DNA from: Nemorincola sp044225795 | GTDB lineage: Bacteria; Bacteroidota; Bacteroidia; Chitinophagales; Chitinophagaceae | DNA: 64,000 nucleotides | Direction: 5' to 3' | NCBI GenBank assembly: GCA_044225795.1 | Contig: JBGAIF010000003.1 | Coordinates: 372,001-436,000 of the forward strand | In this document: positions 51,188 to 59,542 of the stretch, in pieces | How positions within the stretch are numbered: the first letter of the stretch is position 1 | Layout of the letters: every line of letters starts with the position of its first letter | Made by a program: the position numbers and the translations under genes | The notes under the pieces: generated by a model | Database searches by the model: none | Told to the model about the DNA's origin: nothing | The model's input: only the letters and a program-made list of their open reading frames with translations

Positions 51188-51580
51188 TTGGAGAAAACAA
51201 TCAGTGCATTAAAGGAGCGGAAAAAGGCGCCTACACGCCTTACCAAGAACAGCAAGCTTTTTAAGACCATTATAAACGCTATCAAAGATAAAAAAGGTGA
51301 TGAGATCATATCTCTGGACCTTAAAAAGATCGACGAAGCAGTAGCTGATTTCTTTATCCTGTGTGAGGGAAAATCCAATATTCAGATCGGGGCAATAGTG
51401 GATAGTATCCGGGAGGCAGTGGAAAGGGAGTGTGATGAACGACCTTATCACGTGGAGCGCGGCGATACCTGGACACTGGTTGATTATGTGAACATAGTGA
51501 TACACATCTTTCAGCACGAACAAAGGACATTCTACAACCTGGAGGGCCTATGGGAAGACGCCCCCCGCACAGAGCACTGA
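51188..51580 (+). CDS. rsfS: Ribosomal silencing factor RsfS
   Basis: A 130-residue RsfS/DUF143 protein that binds ribosomal protein uL14 and blocks subunit joining in starved cells. The family pattern is clear: ISLDLKKIDEAVADFFILCEG, then SNIQIGAIVDSIREAV, GDTWTLVDYVNIVIHIFQ and RTFYNLEGLWEDAP. The start is TTG at 51188; no in-frame ATG lies between it and the conserved region. It is followed 58 bp later by ftsH. Confidence 0.94.
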   Translation: MEKTISALKERKKAPTRLTKNSKLFKTIINAIKDKKGDEIISLDLKKIDEAVADFFILCEGKSNIQIGAIVDSIREAVERECDERPYHVERGDTWTLVDYVNIVIHIFQHEQRTFYNLEGLWEDAPRTEH

Positions 51581-51638
51581 TAGCAAACCGAATACGAGTA
51601 TTTTACGAACATTAATATCATAACGATCAAAGAGAGCA

Positions 51639-53648
51639 ATGGAAGAGAATTCACAGAAACCTGTAAAGCCCGGAGATAATCCCGGTCAAAAAAAAGGCCC
51701 CAGGTTCAATATATACTGGATATACGGTATGATATTGCTGGCTATAGTTGTAGCCCAGATATTTGCCGGTAATGTGGCAGGCGGCGCATCAGAGCGCACA
51801 TTCCAGGACTTTAAAGAAAGCCTGGCCAAGGGACAAGTGTCGAGGATAATGGTGATCAACAAAGATCATGTGGATGTCTACCTGAAACCGGGTTCTACCA
51901 CGCCTTCCTCGAACAGCAAGATACCGTCCATCACAGTGAACAGCGACAGAAGCCCGGCCTATTCCTTCAAGATAGGCACAGTGGACCAATTCAATAAGGA
52001 CCTTACTGATGCCGAGACTGATATACGCAAGGAGAACCCCGGTTACCAGCACATAGTGCCGAACTATGATGAGGAGGGCGGTGCGTTACATTTACTGCTG
52101 TCATCATTTATTCTGCCGGCTATTCTTTTTGTGGCCATGTGGTTCCTGCTGTTCCGTAAGATGGGTACCGGTGGCGGTGGCGGAGCCGGTGGCGGTATCT
52201 TCAATATCGGCAAGTCGAAAGCGCAGTTGTTCGAAAAGGGTACACGTATCAACATTACCTTCAACGATGTTGCCGGCCTTGACGAGGCTAAGGTGGAAGT
52301 AATGGAGATCGTAGATTTCCTGAAGAATCCGAAAAAATATACCGCTCTGGGTGGTAAGATACCTAAGGGCGCATTATTGGTAGGCCCTCCCGGTACGGGT
52401 AAGACATTGCTGGCCAAGGCGATGGCAGGGGAGGCTCAAGTGCCGTTCTTCTCCATGTCCGGTTCCGACTTCGTTGAATTGTTCGTGGGTGTGGGCGCCA
52501 GCCGTGTGAGAGACGTGTTCAAGCAAGCGCGTGAGAAGTCGCCATGTATCATATTCATAGATGAAATAGACGCCATTGGCCGTGCACGTGGCAAGAATGT
52601 GGTGATGAGCAATGATGAGCGTGAGAACACGCTGAACCAGCTACTCGTGGAGATGGATGGTTTTAGTGGTGACAGCGGCATTATTGTACTGGCTGCAACC
52701 AACAGACCGGATGTGCTGGATACGGCGCTACTGCGCCCGGGCCGATTTGACAGGCAGATATCCATCGACATCCCGGATGTGAAGGGTAGAGAAAAGATAT
52801 TTGACGTGCACCTGAAGCCGATCAAGAAATCGAAGGACCTCAATATCAAGAAGCTGGCTTTACAGACACCGGGTTTTGCGGGAGCTGATATCGCCAACAT
52901 CTGTAACGAGGCAGCGCTGATAGCCGCACGTAAGGGTAAGACCGAGGTGGATATGAGCGACTTCAACGACGCGATAGACCGCGTGATAGGCGGACTGGAG
53001 AAGAAGAACAAGATCATACAACCGGAAGAGAAACGCATCATCGCTTACCACGAAGCCGGCCATGCAGTATCAGGCTGGTTCCTGGAGCACGCTCACCCGC
53101 TGGTGAAGGTGACCATCGTGCCACGCGGAGTAGCTGCACTGGGTTATGCGCAGTACCTGCCTAAGGAAGTATATATACGGACCACGGAGCACCTGATGGA
53201 TGATATGTGTATGTCGCTCGGGGGCAGGGCAGTGGAAGAACTTGTATTCGGGAAAATATCTACGGGCGCCCTGAGCGACCTGCAACATGTGACCCGTACA
53301 GCCTATGCCATGGTATCTATGTATGGTATGACCACCGCAGTTGGTAATATCTCATTCTATGATCCGCAGCAGGAGAGCACCTTCTCAAAGCCATACTCTG
53401 AAGAGACAGGCAAGATGATAGATGATGAGGTGAGGAAGCTGGTAGATACGGCATACCAAAGGGTGAAGATGCTGCTGAGCGACAAGATAGACGGTGTGAA
53501 GCTGATAGCCGAGGAATTGCTGAAGAAGGAAGTACTTTTCAAGGACGATATGGAGCGCATGCTGGGCAAACGCCCATATGAAGAAGACCAGATAGCAAAT
53601 GAAAATGAGCCGCTGGTGCCTGAAAATACGATCAATCCAAATGTATAA
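51639..53648 (+). CDS. ftsH: ATP-dependent zinc metalloprotease FtsH
   Basis: A 669-residue membrane-bound AAA+ protease that degrades unassembled or damaged membrane proteins and some regulators. Two membrane segments flank a periplasmic domain (about 26-48 and 147-170). The AAA module has GPPGTGKT (Walker A), IIFIDEIDAIGRARG (Walker B) and the RPGRFDRQISI region with the arginine finger. The zinc site is HEAGH in IAYHEAGHAVSGW. A Gly-rich linker (GTGGGGGAGGG) precedes the AAA domain. It sits between rsfS and the LUD gene, the usual Bacteroidota order. Confidence 0.97.
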   Translation: MEENSQKPVKPGDNPGQKKGPRFNIYWIYGMILLAIVVAQIFAGNVAGGASERTFQDFKESLAKGQVSRIMVINKDHVDVYLKPGSTTPSSNSKIPSITVNSDRSPAYSFKIGTVDQFNKDLTDAETDIRKENPGYQHIVPNYDEEGGALHLLLSSFILPAILFVAMWFLLFRKMGTGGGGGAGGGIFNIGKSKAQLFEKGTRINITFNDVAGLDEAKVEVMEIVDFLKNPKKYTALGGKIPKGALLVGPPGTGKTLLAKAMAGEAQVPFFSMSGSDFVELFVGVGASRVRDVFKQAREKSPCIIFIDEIDAIGRARGKNVVMSNDERENTLNQLLVEMDGFSGDSGIIVLAATNRPDVLDTALLRPGRFDRQISIDIPDVKGREKIFDVHLKPIKKSKDLNIKKLALQTPGFAGADIANICNEAALIAARKGKTEVDMSDFNDAIDRVIGGLEKKNKIIQPEEKRIIAYHEAGHAVSGWFLEHAHPLVKVTIVPRGVAALGYAQYLPKEVYIRTTEHLMDDMCMSLGGRAVEELVFGKISTGALSDLQHVTRTAYAMVSMYGMTTAVGNISFYDPQQESTFSKPYSEETGKMIDDEVRKLVDTAYQRVKMLLSDKIDGVKLIAEELLKKEVLFKDDMERMLGKRPYEEDQIANENEPLVPENTINPNV

Positions 53649-53672
53649 CTGAAATTAAGTCCAGGAATAAAG

Positions 53673-53704
53673 AAAAAAGTGATGACCTGTCATCACTTTT
53701 TTCG
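53673..53704 (+). terminator. Terminator after ftsH
   Basis: AAAAGTGATGA-CCTG-TCATCACTTTT followed by TTCG, 25 bp after the ftsH stop. Being A/T-flanked, it may work in both directions. Confidence 0.8.
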
Positions 53705-53725
53705 TTTACAGCCGGCGATATTTTT

Positions 53726-53758
53726 TTGAATTTTCACTTTTGAATTTTTACTTTTGAA
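53726..53758. repeat. Heptamer tract upstream of the LUD gene
   Basis: Four to five 7-bp units alternating TTTTGAA and TTTTCAC/TTTTTAC end just before the ATG at 53762, in the position where a promoter or leader would lie. Confidence 0.7.
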
Positions 53759-53761
53759 ATA

Positions 53762-54424
53762 ATGCAGACATTCAAGACATCGAAGGCGAGAGAGAACATC
53801 CTGAGCAAGATACGCAAAGGCCTGAGCGGGCAGCCGCAGCCTATGCCTTTCCCCGATGCCGAGAAGGACAATGCTACCATATTTCCCGATATCAGGGATG
53901 CACAGGAAGAGAACTTTGCAGAGGAGTTCATAAAGCTGGGCGGTAAGTTCATTTTTTGTGAGCATGAGCAGGATCTGCTCGATAATATCAATGTGCTGTA
54001 TGAGAACCGGGGATGGAAACAACTGCTTTGTGCAGACACACGACTGCTGAAGCTATTTCACAATAATAAGGTGGACATACTGCAGCCTGCAGACCCTAAG
54101 GCGGAAGCCGCTGATGCCTGCATCACCGGTTGTGAGCTGCTGATAGCGCGTACAGGATCTGTGATGCTCACCAGCAAGCAGAACCTGGGCCGCACAGCTC
54201 CGGTTTATTACCCGGTACACATAGTGGTGGCTTATGCCAACCAGGTGGTGCCGGACATTGATGACAGCATTGCCGCACTTAGAAAGAAATATGGTTCTGA
54301 ACTGCCCTCTATGGTGAACCTGACCACAGGACCCAGCCGCACCGCAGATATTGAAAAGACACTCGTAGTAGGCGTGCATGGCCCCGGTGAGATATTCTGC
54401 TTTTTTATCAATGCCGATATGTAA
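53762..54424 (+). CDS. LUD-domain (LutC-like) protein
   Basis: A 220-residue LUD-domain protein. The pattern includes KARENILSKIRKGL at the N-terminus, TGCELLIARTGSVMLTS in the middle, and the end VNLTTGPSRTADIEKTLVVGVHGPGEI, which is the diagnostic LUD motif. LutC works with LutA and LutB in lactate oxidation, but the single LUD gene next to ftsH in Bacteroidota has no known role, and no lutAB lies here. A stand-alone function is likely. Confidence 0.88.
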   Translation: MQTFKTSKARENILSKIRKGLSGQPQPMPFPDAEKDNATIFPDIRDAQEENFAEEFIKLGGKFIFCEHEQDLLDNINVLYENRGWKQLLCADTRLLKLFHNNKVDILQPADPKAEAADACITGCELLIARTGSVMLTSKQNLGRTAPVYYPVHIVVAYANQVVPDIDDSIAALRKKYGSELPSMVNLTTGPSRTADIEKTLVVGVHGPGEIFCFFINADM

Positions 54425-54457
54425 TGCCTGCCACTTGAATGCGGAAGTACTTCAAAA

Positions 54458-54493
54458 TAAAGAGCGGCTGCAAATGTTTGCAGCCGCTCTTGT
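54458..54493. terminator. Bidirectional terminator between the LUD gene and lpd
   Basis: AAGAGCGGCTGCA-AATGTT-TGCAGCCGCTCTT, a 13-bp perfect stem lying between the stops of two convergent genes. Confidence 0.88.
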
Positions 54494-54513
54494 CCTACAG
54501 ACCTTTATTTCTC

Positions 54514-55920
54514 TTACAGATGTATCGCTTCGCCGAGGGCAACCTCTACCGCGTCCTTCACACTTTCGCTCATGGTAGGATGCGGGTGGATGCTATCCAG
54601 CACTTCGTGCCAGGTTGTTTCGAGCTTGCGGGCCACTACTGTTTCTGCAATTGTTTCCGTTACATTGTAACCAATAGAGTGGGTGCCCAGCCATTCTCCG
54701 TATTTAGCGTCGAATATCACTTTTACAAAGCCTTCGGTAGCGCCTGCGGCACTTGCCTTGCCTGATGCAGAGAACGGGAATTTACCCACTTTCACTTCGT
54801 AGCCGGCTTCCTTAGCCTGTTTTTCGGTCATACCTACGCTGGCGATCTCCGGAGAGCAGTAAGTACAGCCCGGTACATTGCCATAGTCGAGCGGCTCAGG
54901 CAGGTGTTTGTATTTACCTTCTTTGTGCGCGATAGCCTCAACGCATATGATAGCTCCTTTAGACGCTACGTGAGCCAATGCCTGGCCCGGAGTGATATCA
55001 CCGATTGCGTAAACGCCATCCACGTTTGTCTTGAAGTATTTATCAACCAGTACCTTTCCTTTATCCGTATTGATCTTGAGTGTTTCGAGACCGATGTTCT
55101 CGATATTGGCCGCGATACCCACAGCGCTCAGCAGTACGTCAGCTTCCAGTACCTGCTCGCCTTCTGCGGTCTTTACAGTAGCCTTAACGCCTGCACCTGA
55201 TGTGTCCACCTTCTCTACGGAAGAGTTGGTCATCACTTTTATGCCTTTCTTGCGGAATACGCGCTCGAGTTCTTTAGATACATCCTCATCTTCTACCGGC
55301 ACTATGCGTGGCAGGAATTCAACTATGGTCACTTCTGTGCCCATAGCCTTGTAGAAATAAGCAAACTCAACACCGATAGCGCCTGATCCGACAACGATGA
55401 TAGACTTAGGCTGTGTTGGCAATGCCATAGCTTCGCGGTAGCCGATCACCTTTTTGCCATCCTGCGGCAGGTTAGGGAGCTGGCGGCTGCGTGCGCCTGT
55501 AGCCAGTATCACATGCTTGGCCTGGTGAACCGCAACTTTGCCATCAGCACCTGTCACTTCCACTTCTTTCTTCGCGTTCAGTTTGCCCATGCCCATGATC
55601 ACATCTATCTTGTTCTTCTTCATGAGGAACTGCACACCCTTGCTCATCTTATCGGCCACACCACGGCTGCGCTTTACCACGGCGCCGAAGTCGGCTTTGA
55701 AATCGGAGGCAGTGATACCATAGTCGGCTGCATGGCTGAAGTTTTCCATTACGCTTGCAGACTTGAGCAGCGCCTTTGTAGGGATACAGCCCCAGTTGAG
55801 GCAAATGCCACCCAGGCTTTCCTTTTCTACAATAGCGGTCTTAAAGCCCAACTGGGAAGCGCGGATAGCAGCCACATAACCACCGGGTCCGCTTCCTATA
55901 ACAATGATATCGTATGCCAT
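54514..55920 (-). CDS. lpd: Dihydrolipoyl dehydrogenase (E3)
   Basis: A 468-residue flavoprotein that reoxidises dihydrolipoamide in the pyruvate and 2-oxoglutarate dehydrogenase complexes. The FAD loop is IIVIGSGPGGYVAAIRA, the redox disulfide is GGICLNWGCIPTK, the NAD loop is IIVVGSGAIGVEFAYF, and the C-terminal base is in SIHPHPTMSE. I start at the ATG at 55920 (MAYDIIVIG); the longer in-frame version adds 20 unlikely residues. It serves with the PdhB encoded at 12588-13571. Confidence 0.96.
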   Translation of the reverse strand: MAYDIIVIGSGPGGYVAAIRASQLGFKTAIVEKESLGGICLNWGCIPTKALLKSASVMENFSHAADYGITASDFKADFGAVVKRSRGVADKMSKGVQFLMKKNKIDVIMGMGKLNAKKEVEVTGADGKVAVHQAKHVILATGARSRQLPNLPQDGKKVIGYREAMALPTQPKSIIVVGSGAIGVEFAYFYKAMGTEVTIVEFLPRIVPVEDEDVSKELERVFRKKGIKVMTNSSVEKVDTSGAGVKATVKTAEGEQVLEADVLLSAVGIAANIENIGLETLKINTDKGKVLVDKYFKTNVDGVYAIGDITPGQALAHVASKGAIICVEAIAHKEGKYKHLPEPLDYGNVPGCTYCSPEIASVGMTEKQAKEAGYEVKVGKFPFSASGKASAAGATEGFVKVIFDAKYGEWLGTHSIGYNVTETIAETVVARKLETTWHEVLDSIHPHPTMSESVKDAVEVALGEAIHL

Positions 55921-56079
55921 AAAGCAATAATGTTTTAAGTATGTGTTTACAATTGCGGGGACAAATGTAGTAAAAGCCACGATACTTTGAAGGCGTGAAC
56001 GGAATTCAAATTTGACAAGAGACTACATATGTTAATTATATGCCACGAGAATGCATTAGCTAGGTTCGCTAAATTCTAT

Positions 56080-56087
56080 TAATTTCG
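56080..56087 (+). promoter_or_regulatory. Putative -7 promoter box of sucD
   Basis: TAATTTCG lies 20 bp before the sucD start and is identical to the box ahead of the nrdB riboswitch. No convincing -33 TTG was found, so this is tentative. Confidence 0.35.
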
Positions 56088-56106
56088 CACCTCAAAATAA
56101 AACCTC

Positions 56107-56985
56107 ATGTCCGTTTTAGTTAATAAGAATTCAAAGGTCATCGTTCAGGGCTTTACAGGTACCGAGGGTACTTTCCATGCCGGACAGATGATAGAATATG
56201 GTACCAATGTGGTGGGTGGTGTAACCCCTGCGAAGGGTGGTACTATGCACCTGGACCGTCCTGTGTTCAATACGGTTCTGGATGCTGTGACAGCAACCGG
56301 AGCTGATACATCTATCATATTCGTGCCACCGGCATTCGCTGCCGATGCCATCATGGAGGCTGCTGATGCCGGTATCAAGGTTATCATCTGTATCACAGAG
56401 GGTATCCCTGTTCAGGACATGGTGAAAGCACGTGAATATATCCGTAGCCGCGATTGCCGCCTGATAGGCCCTAACTGTCCTGGTGTGATCACTGCGGAAG
56501 AGGCTAAGGTGGGTATCATGCCGGGTTTTGTATTTAAGAAAGGCCGTATCGGTATCGTATCTAAGTCGGGTACGCTGACCTATGAAGCTGCCGACCAGAC
56601 TGTGAAGGCAGGCATGGGTATCTCTACTGCCATCGGCATCGGAGGTGACCCGATCATCGGTACAACTACCCGCGAAGCTGTAGAACTGCTGATGAACGAT
56701 CCTGAAACTGATGGTATCATCATGATCGGAGAGATAGGCGGAAACATGGAAGCCGAAGCTGCTGAATGGATAAAGAAGAACAAGCGTAAGCCGGTTGTCG
56801 GCTTTATCGCCGGTCAGACTGCCCCGGCAGGCCGCCGTATGGGACATGCAGGTGCTATCATAGGTGGCGCTGATGATACCGCTGCAGCCAAGATGAAGAT
56901 CATGGCTGAGTGCGGCATTGATGTAGTGGCCAGCCCGGCTGATATAGGTAAGACCATGGCTAAGGCCCTGGCTGTAACGGCATAA
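56107..56985 (+). CDS. sucD: Succinyl-CoA synthetase, alpha subunit
   Basis: A 292-residue subunit of the TCA-cycle enzyme that makes ATP or GTP from succinyl-CoA. The CoA-binding domain begins VNKNSKVIVQGFTGTEGTFHAGQMI. The second half has GRIGIVSKSGTLTYEA, and the phosphorylated His is in RMGHAGAIIGGADDTAAAK. It is a single gene with its own terminator; the beta subunit (sucC) is not adjacent, which is common in Bacteroidota. Confidence 0.96.
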   Translation: MSVLVNKNSKVIVQGFTGTEGTFHAGQMIEYGTNVVGGVTPAKGGTMHLDRPVFNTVLDAVTATGADTSIIFVPPAFAADAIMEAADAGIKVIICITEGIPVQDMVKAREYIRSRDCRLIGPNCPGVITAEEAKVGIMPGFVFKKGRIGIVSKSGTLTYEAADQTVKAGMGISTAIGIGGDPIIGTTTREAVELLMNDPETDGIIMIGEIGGNMEAEAAEWIKKNKRKPVVGFIAGQTAPAGRRMGHAGAIIGGADDTAAAKMKIMAECGIDVVASPADIGKTMAKALAVTA

Positions 56986-57008
56986 TACAAACTGGATCAT
57001 AATTTTTC

Positions 57009-57036
57009 AGCCCCGGAAATTCCGGGGCTTTTTGTT
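57009..57036 (+). terminator. Terminator after sucD
   Basis: AGCCCCGGAA-A-TTCCGGGGCT followed by a T run, 23 bp after the stop. Confidence 0.88.
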
Positions 57037-57205
57037 TTATATCATGTGCATATGGTTCATTACCAGCTTGTTGGCACGGTATTTATGCCGGATGACCTGT
57101 ATCAGCTTATTCTGCATAAGTATGGATTAACATTGCATTGTGAATTTTCGGACCGAGGATTGAATGGGTATAGATAACAAACAACTCACCACATAAATTG
57201 AAAGT

Positions 57206-58480
57206 ATGAAGAAGCTATTGGGCAGCGTACCTGTAATGATGTTACTAGCACTGCTGCTGGTGGGCACCACCAAAAAAGAGGCCAGGGCACAAGATGTGAC
57301 TGTGTCATTCCAGACATTCTATGATGAGCTTGCGCCTTACGGTACATGGGTCAATGATCCGAGCTATGGTACTGTATGGGTGCCGAATGAAGGCGGCGAT
57401 TTTCGTCCGTATGGCAGCAGGGGATATTGGGCAATGACAGAATATGGGAATACCTGGATGTCTGAGGATCCGTGGGGATGGGCCTGCTACCACTATGGCC
57501 GCTGGACCTATGATCCGTATTACGGATGGTTATGGATACCGGGTTATGAATGGGCACCCGCATGGGTGAGCTGGCGCTACGGCGGCGGCTACTGCGGATG
57601 GGCGCCAATGGGCCCGGGGGTAAGTGTGGGTATGGCTTTCAACTACCCCGAAAGCTGGTGGATATTTATACAGCCCCGCTATATGTATGACCGTAACTGT
57701 GTGCATTACTGGAGAGGTCCGTCATACAATACGACCTATATACGCCAGACCACGATCATCAACAACTACTATGTAGATAACCGCACGCATGTACGGTATA
57801 ATTATGGTCCGCGCCAGGAGGTATTGCAAAGGGACCTGGGCCATCCGGTGCAGGTATATCGGGTGAATCGTATGAGCAGGCCCGGGGCCCCGGTAATAGA
57901 ACGGAACTCTGTGAACATATACCGCCCGATGGTGAACAGAGGTACACAACAGAGCGCGCGTCCGCAGAACGTGGTGCAGGCACCAAGGCGTATAGGTGCA
58001 CCACAGCCTGCCAATAATATGAATGCCGGCAGACAACCGGAGTTCAGGCAGCAGATGCAGCGCACTGAACCAACAAGGCAGCAGCCACAACCACAGATGC
58101 AACGGACTGAGCCGGTAAGGCAGCAGCCACAGCCACAGATGCAACGCCCTGAACCAGTAAGGCAGCAGCCACAGCCGCAGATGCAACGCACTGAGCCAAT
58201 AAGGCAGCAGCCTCAGCCACAGATGCAACGCCCTGAACCGGTAAGGCAGCAGCCACAACCACAGATGCAACGCCCTGAGCCAGTGAGGCAGCAGCATCAG
58301 CCACAGATGCAACGCCCTGAACCAATGAGGCAGCAGCCACAGCCGCAGAGGCAGCGTCCGGAACCAATGAGGCAGCAACAACCACCGATGCAACGCCCTG
58401 AACCAATGAGGCAACAACCTCAACGCCAGGAGCCGATGAGGCAAGAACGCCCTGAACCTATGCAAAGAGGGAACAGGTAG
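57206..58480 (+). CDS. DUF6600-like secreted protein with Gln/Pro/Arg-rich repeat tail
   Basis: A 424-residue protein. Signal peptide at about 1-28 (ends ARAQ). Residues 30-150 carry Trp/Tyr/Gly-rich repeats (FYDELAPYGTWVNDPSYGTV, DPWGWACYHYGRWTYDPYYG, WAPAWVSWRYGGGYCGWAPM) typical of DUF6600 proteins. Residues about 280-424 are a low-complexity tail of about nine 14-residue repeats of the form MQRPEPVRQQPQPQ, highly positive and Gln-rich. The family is probably periplasmic or surface-exposed; function unknown. The DNA of the tail is a tandem 42-bp repeat and should vary in length between strains. Confidence 0.82.
   Translation: MKKLLGSVPVMMLLALLLVGTTKKEARAQDVTVSFQTFYDELAPYGTWVNDPSYGTVWVPNEGGDFRPYGSRGYWAMTEYGNTWMSEDPWGWACYHYGRWTYDPYYGWLWIPGYEWAPAWVSWRYGGGYCGWAPMGPGVSVGMAFNYPESWWIFIQPRYMYDRNCVHYWRGPSYNTTYIRQTTIINNYYVDNRTHVRYNYGPRQEVLQRDLGHPVQVYRVNRMSRPGAPVIERNSVNIYRPMVNRGTQQSARPQNVVQAPRRIGAPQPANNMNAGRQPEFRQQMQRTEPTRQQPQPQMQRTEPVRQQPQPQMQRPEPVRQQPQPQMQRTEPIRQQPQPQMQRPEPVRQQPQPQMQRPEPVRQQHQPQMQRPEPMRQQPQPQRQRPEPMRQQQPPMQRPEPMRQQPQRQEPMRQERPEPMQRGNR
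58038..58440 (+). repeat. 42-bp tandem repeat coding for the Gln/Pro/Arg tail
   Basis: About nine in-frame units encode the MQRxEPxRQQPQPQ repeat. Units differ mainly at third codon positions and at the T/P and V/I/M positions. The last units are shortened. Confidence 0.85.
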
Positions 58481-58507
58481 AGATAAAAGAAGTACTTAGC
58501 TATACAG

Positions 58508-58542
58508 AAAGCATGTCTTTAAAAAAGGACATGCTTTTTAGT
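58508..58542. terminator. Bidirectional terminator between convergent genes
   Basis: AAAGCATGTCCTTT-like stem (AAAGCATGTC / GACATGCTTT) with an A-rich loop, flanked by A and T runs, lying between the stops of the DUF6600-like gene and the DMT transporter gene. Confidence 0.8.
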
Positions 58543-59503
58543 CTATGCCCCCACGTTCTTTGATGAAGCCGGAAGTGGCGAAGCGGGGTTTAAGCAAGCG
58601 GAGCATCTGCAATATTACAGACAACAGTATCAGCGCCATACCGCCAAGGAAGCCCCAATTGAGATCGTGTGAACCCTTACTGAATATAATCTCACGGTTC
58701 TCGTTATAGAACAGGAACGCGAGCAATATACCATATACCGGTTCGAGGTTCACAGACAGGGTAACGGTGAATGAGCTAAGTTTCTTCAGTGCATTCAAAG
58801 CGAGCGACTGCGCCCATACTGTGCAGCAGAGGCTGAGGATGATGAGCCATATCCAGTCGTTGTGTAACAGAGCGGCCCCGGAAAAGCCGGAGGACCTGGG
58901 AAGGAATACTGTGCCGGGAATATAGTAAAAGAGCAGAGGCATAAGCAACGAAATAAAAAGCCAGCCTGTTGCCATCTCATAAAACACCATAGTACGGGCG
59001 GGGTATTTACTGGCAATTTTCTTATTGAGGACGGTAAACACTGAGCTGAGAATTGCGGCGGCTATACCTGACGCGATGCCCATGCCATAGAACTCCTGAA
59101 ACTTGTAGATAAGATATACTCCTGCTATGGCCAACAGGCCGAGGAGTATCTCCTGTATATCATGCCGGCTTTTGTTAACAAACGGATCGAGCAGGGAGGT
59201 GAATACGCTGGCAGTTGAGAGGCAGACCAGCGCAATAGAAATATTGGCGAGTTGTATAGCGCCATAGAAAGCTACCCAATGCAGGCCCATGAGTCCGCCC
59301 ACAATGGCTAGCTGGCGGGTATCCTTTCGCTCAGGGGTATGCCATTCCTTTCGATAGAATAATATCCCTGCCATGAAGAGCGCGGTAAGCAACATGCGAT
59401 ACCAGACCAGCACAGGTGCATCGAGAGAGATGGCCCGTCCCAAAACTCCTGTGAAGCCCCACAGCAGAACTGCCAGGTGCATTTGTATCAGTGCTTTCTT
59501 CAT
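58538..59503 (-). CDS. EamA/DMT-superfamily transporter
   Basis: A 321-residue protein with ten hydrophobic helices. The N-terminus (MKKALIQMHLAVLLWGFTGVLGRAI) and the segment LVWYRMLLTALFMAGILF are typical of EamA repeats; the second repeat includes NLEPVYGILLAFLFYNE, the usual second-repeat signature. The substrate is unknown. I start at the ATG at 59503; an upstream ATG at 59518 adds only five residues. It is unrelated in position to the other DMT gene at 47206 and only distantly similar to it. Confidence 0.88.
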   Translation of the reverse strand: MKKALIQMHLAVLLWGFTGVLGRAISLDAPVLVWYRMLLTALFMAGILFYRKEWHTPERKDTRQLAIVGGLMGLHWVAFYGAIQLANISIALVCLSTASVFTSLLDPFVNKSRHDIQEILLGLLAIAGVYLIYKFQEFYGMGIASGIAAAILSSVFTVLNKKIASKYPARTMVFYEMATGWLFISLLMPLLFYYIPGTVFLPRSSGFSGAALLHNDWIWLIILSLCCTVWAQSLALNALKKLSSFTVTLSVNLEPVYGILLAFLFYNENREIIFSKGSHDLNWGFLGGMALILLSVILQMLRLLKPRFATSGFIKERGGID

Positions 59504-59542
59504 GAAAAATGAGTGCAAACATACGGCATTTCCGCCAGCGCC

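Noticed and set aside
57722..58465. Antisense open frame opposite the Gln/Pro tail
   Set aside because: Its repetitive LLPHWFRALHLW translation is just the complement of the 42-bp repeat.
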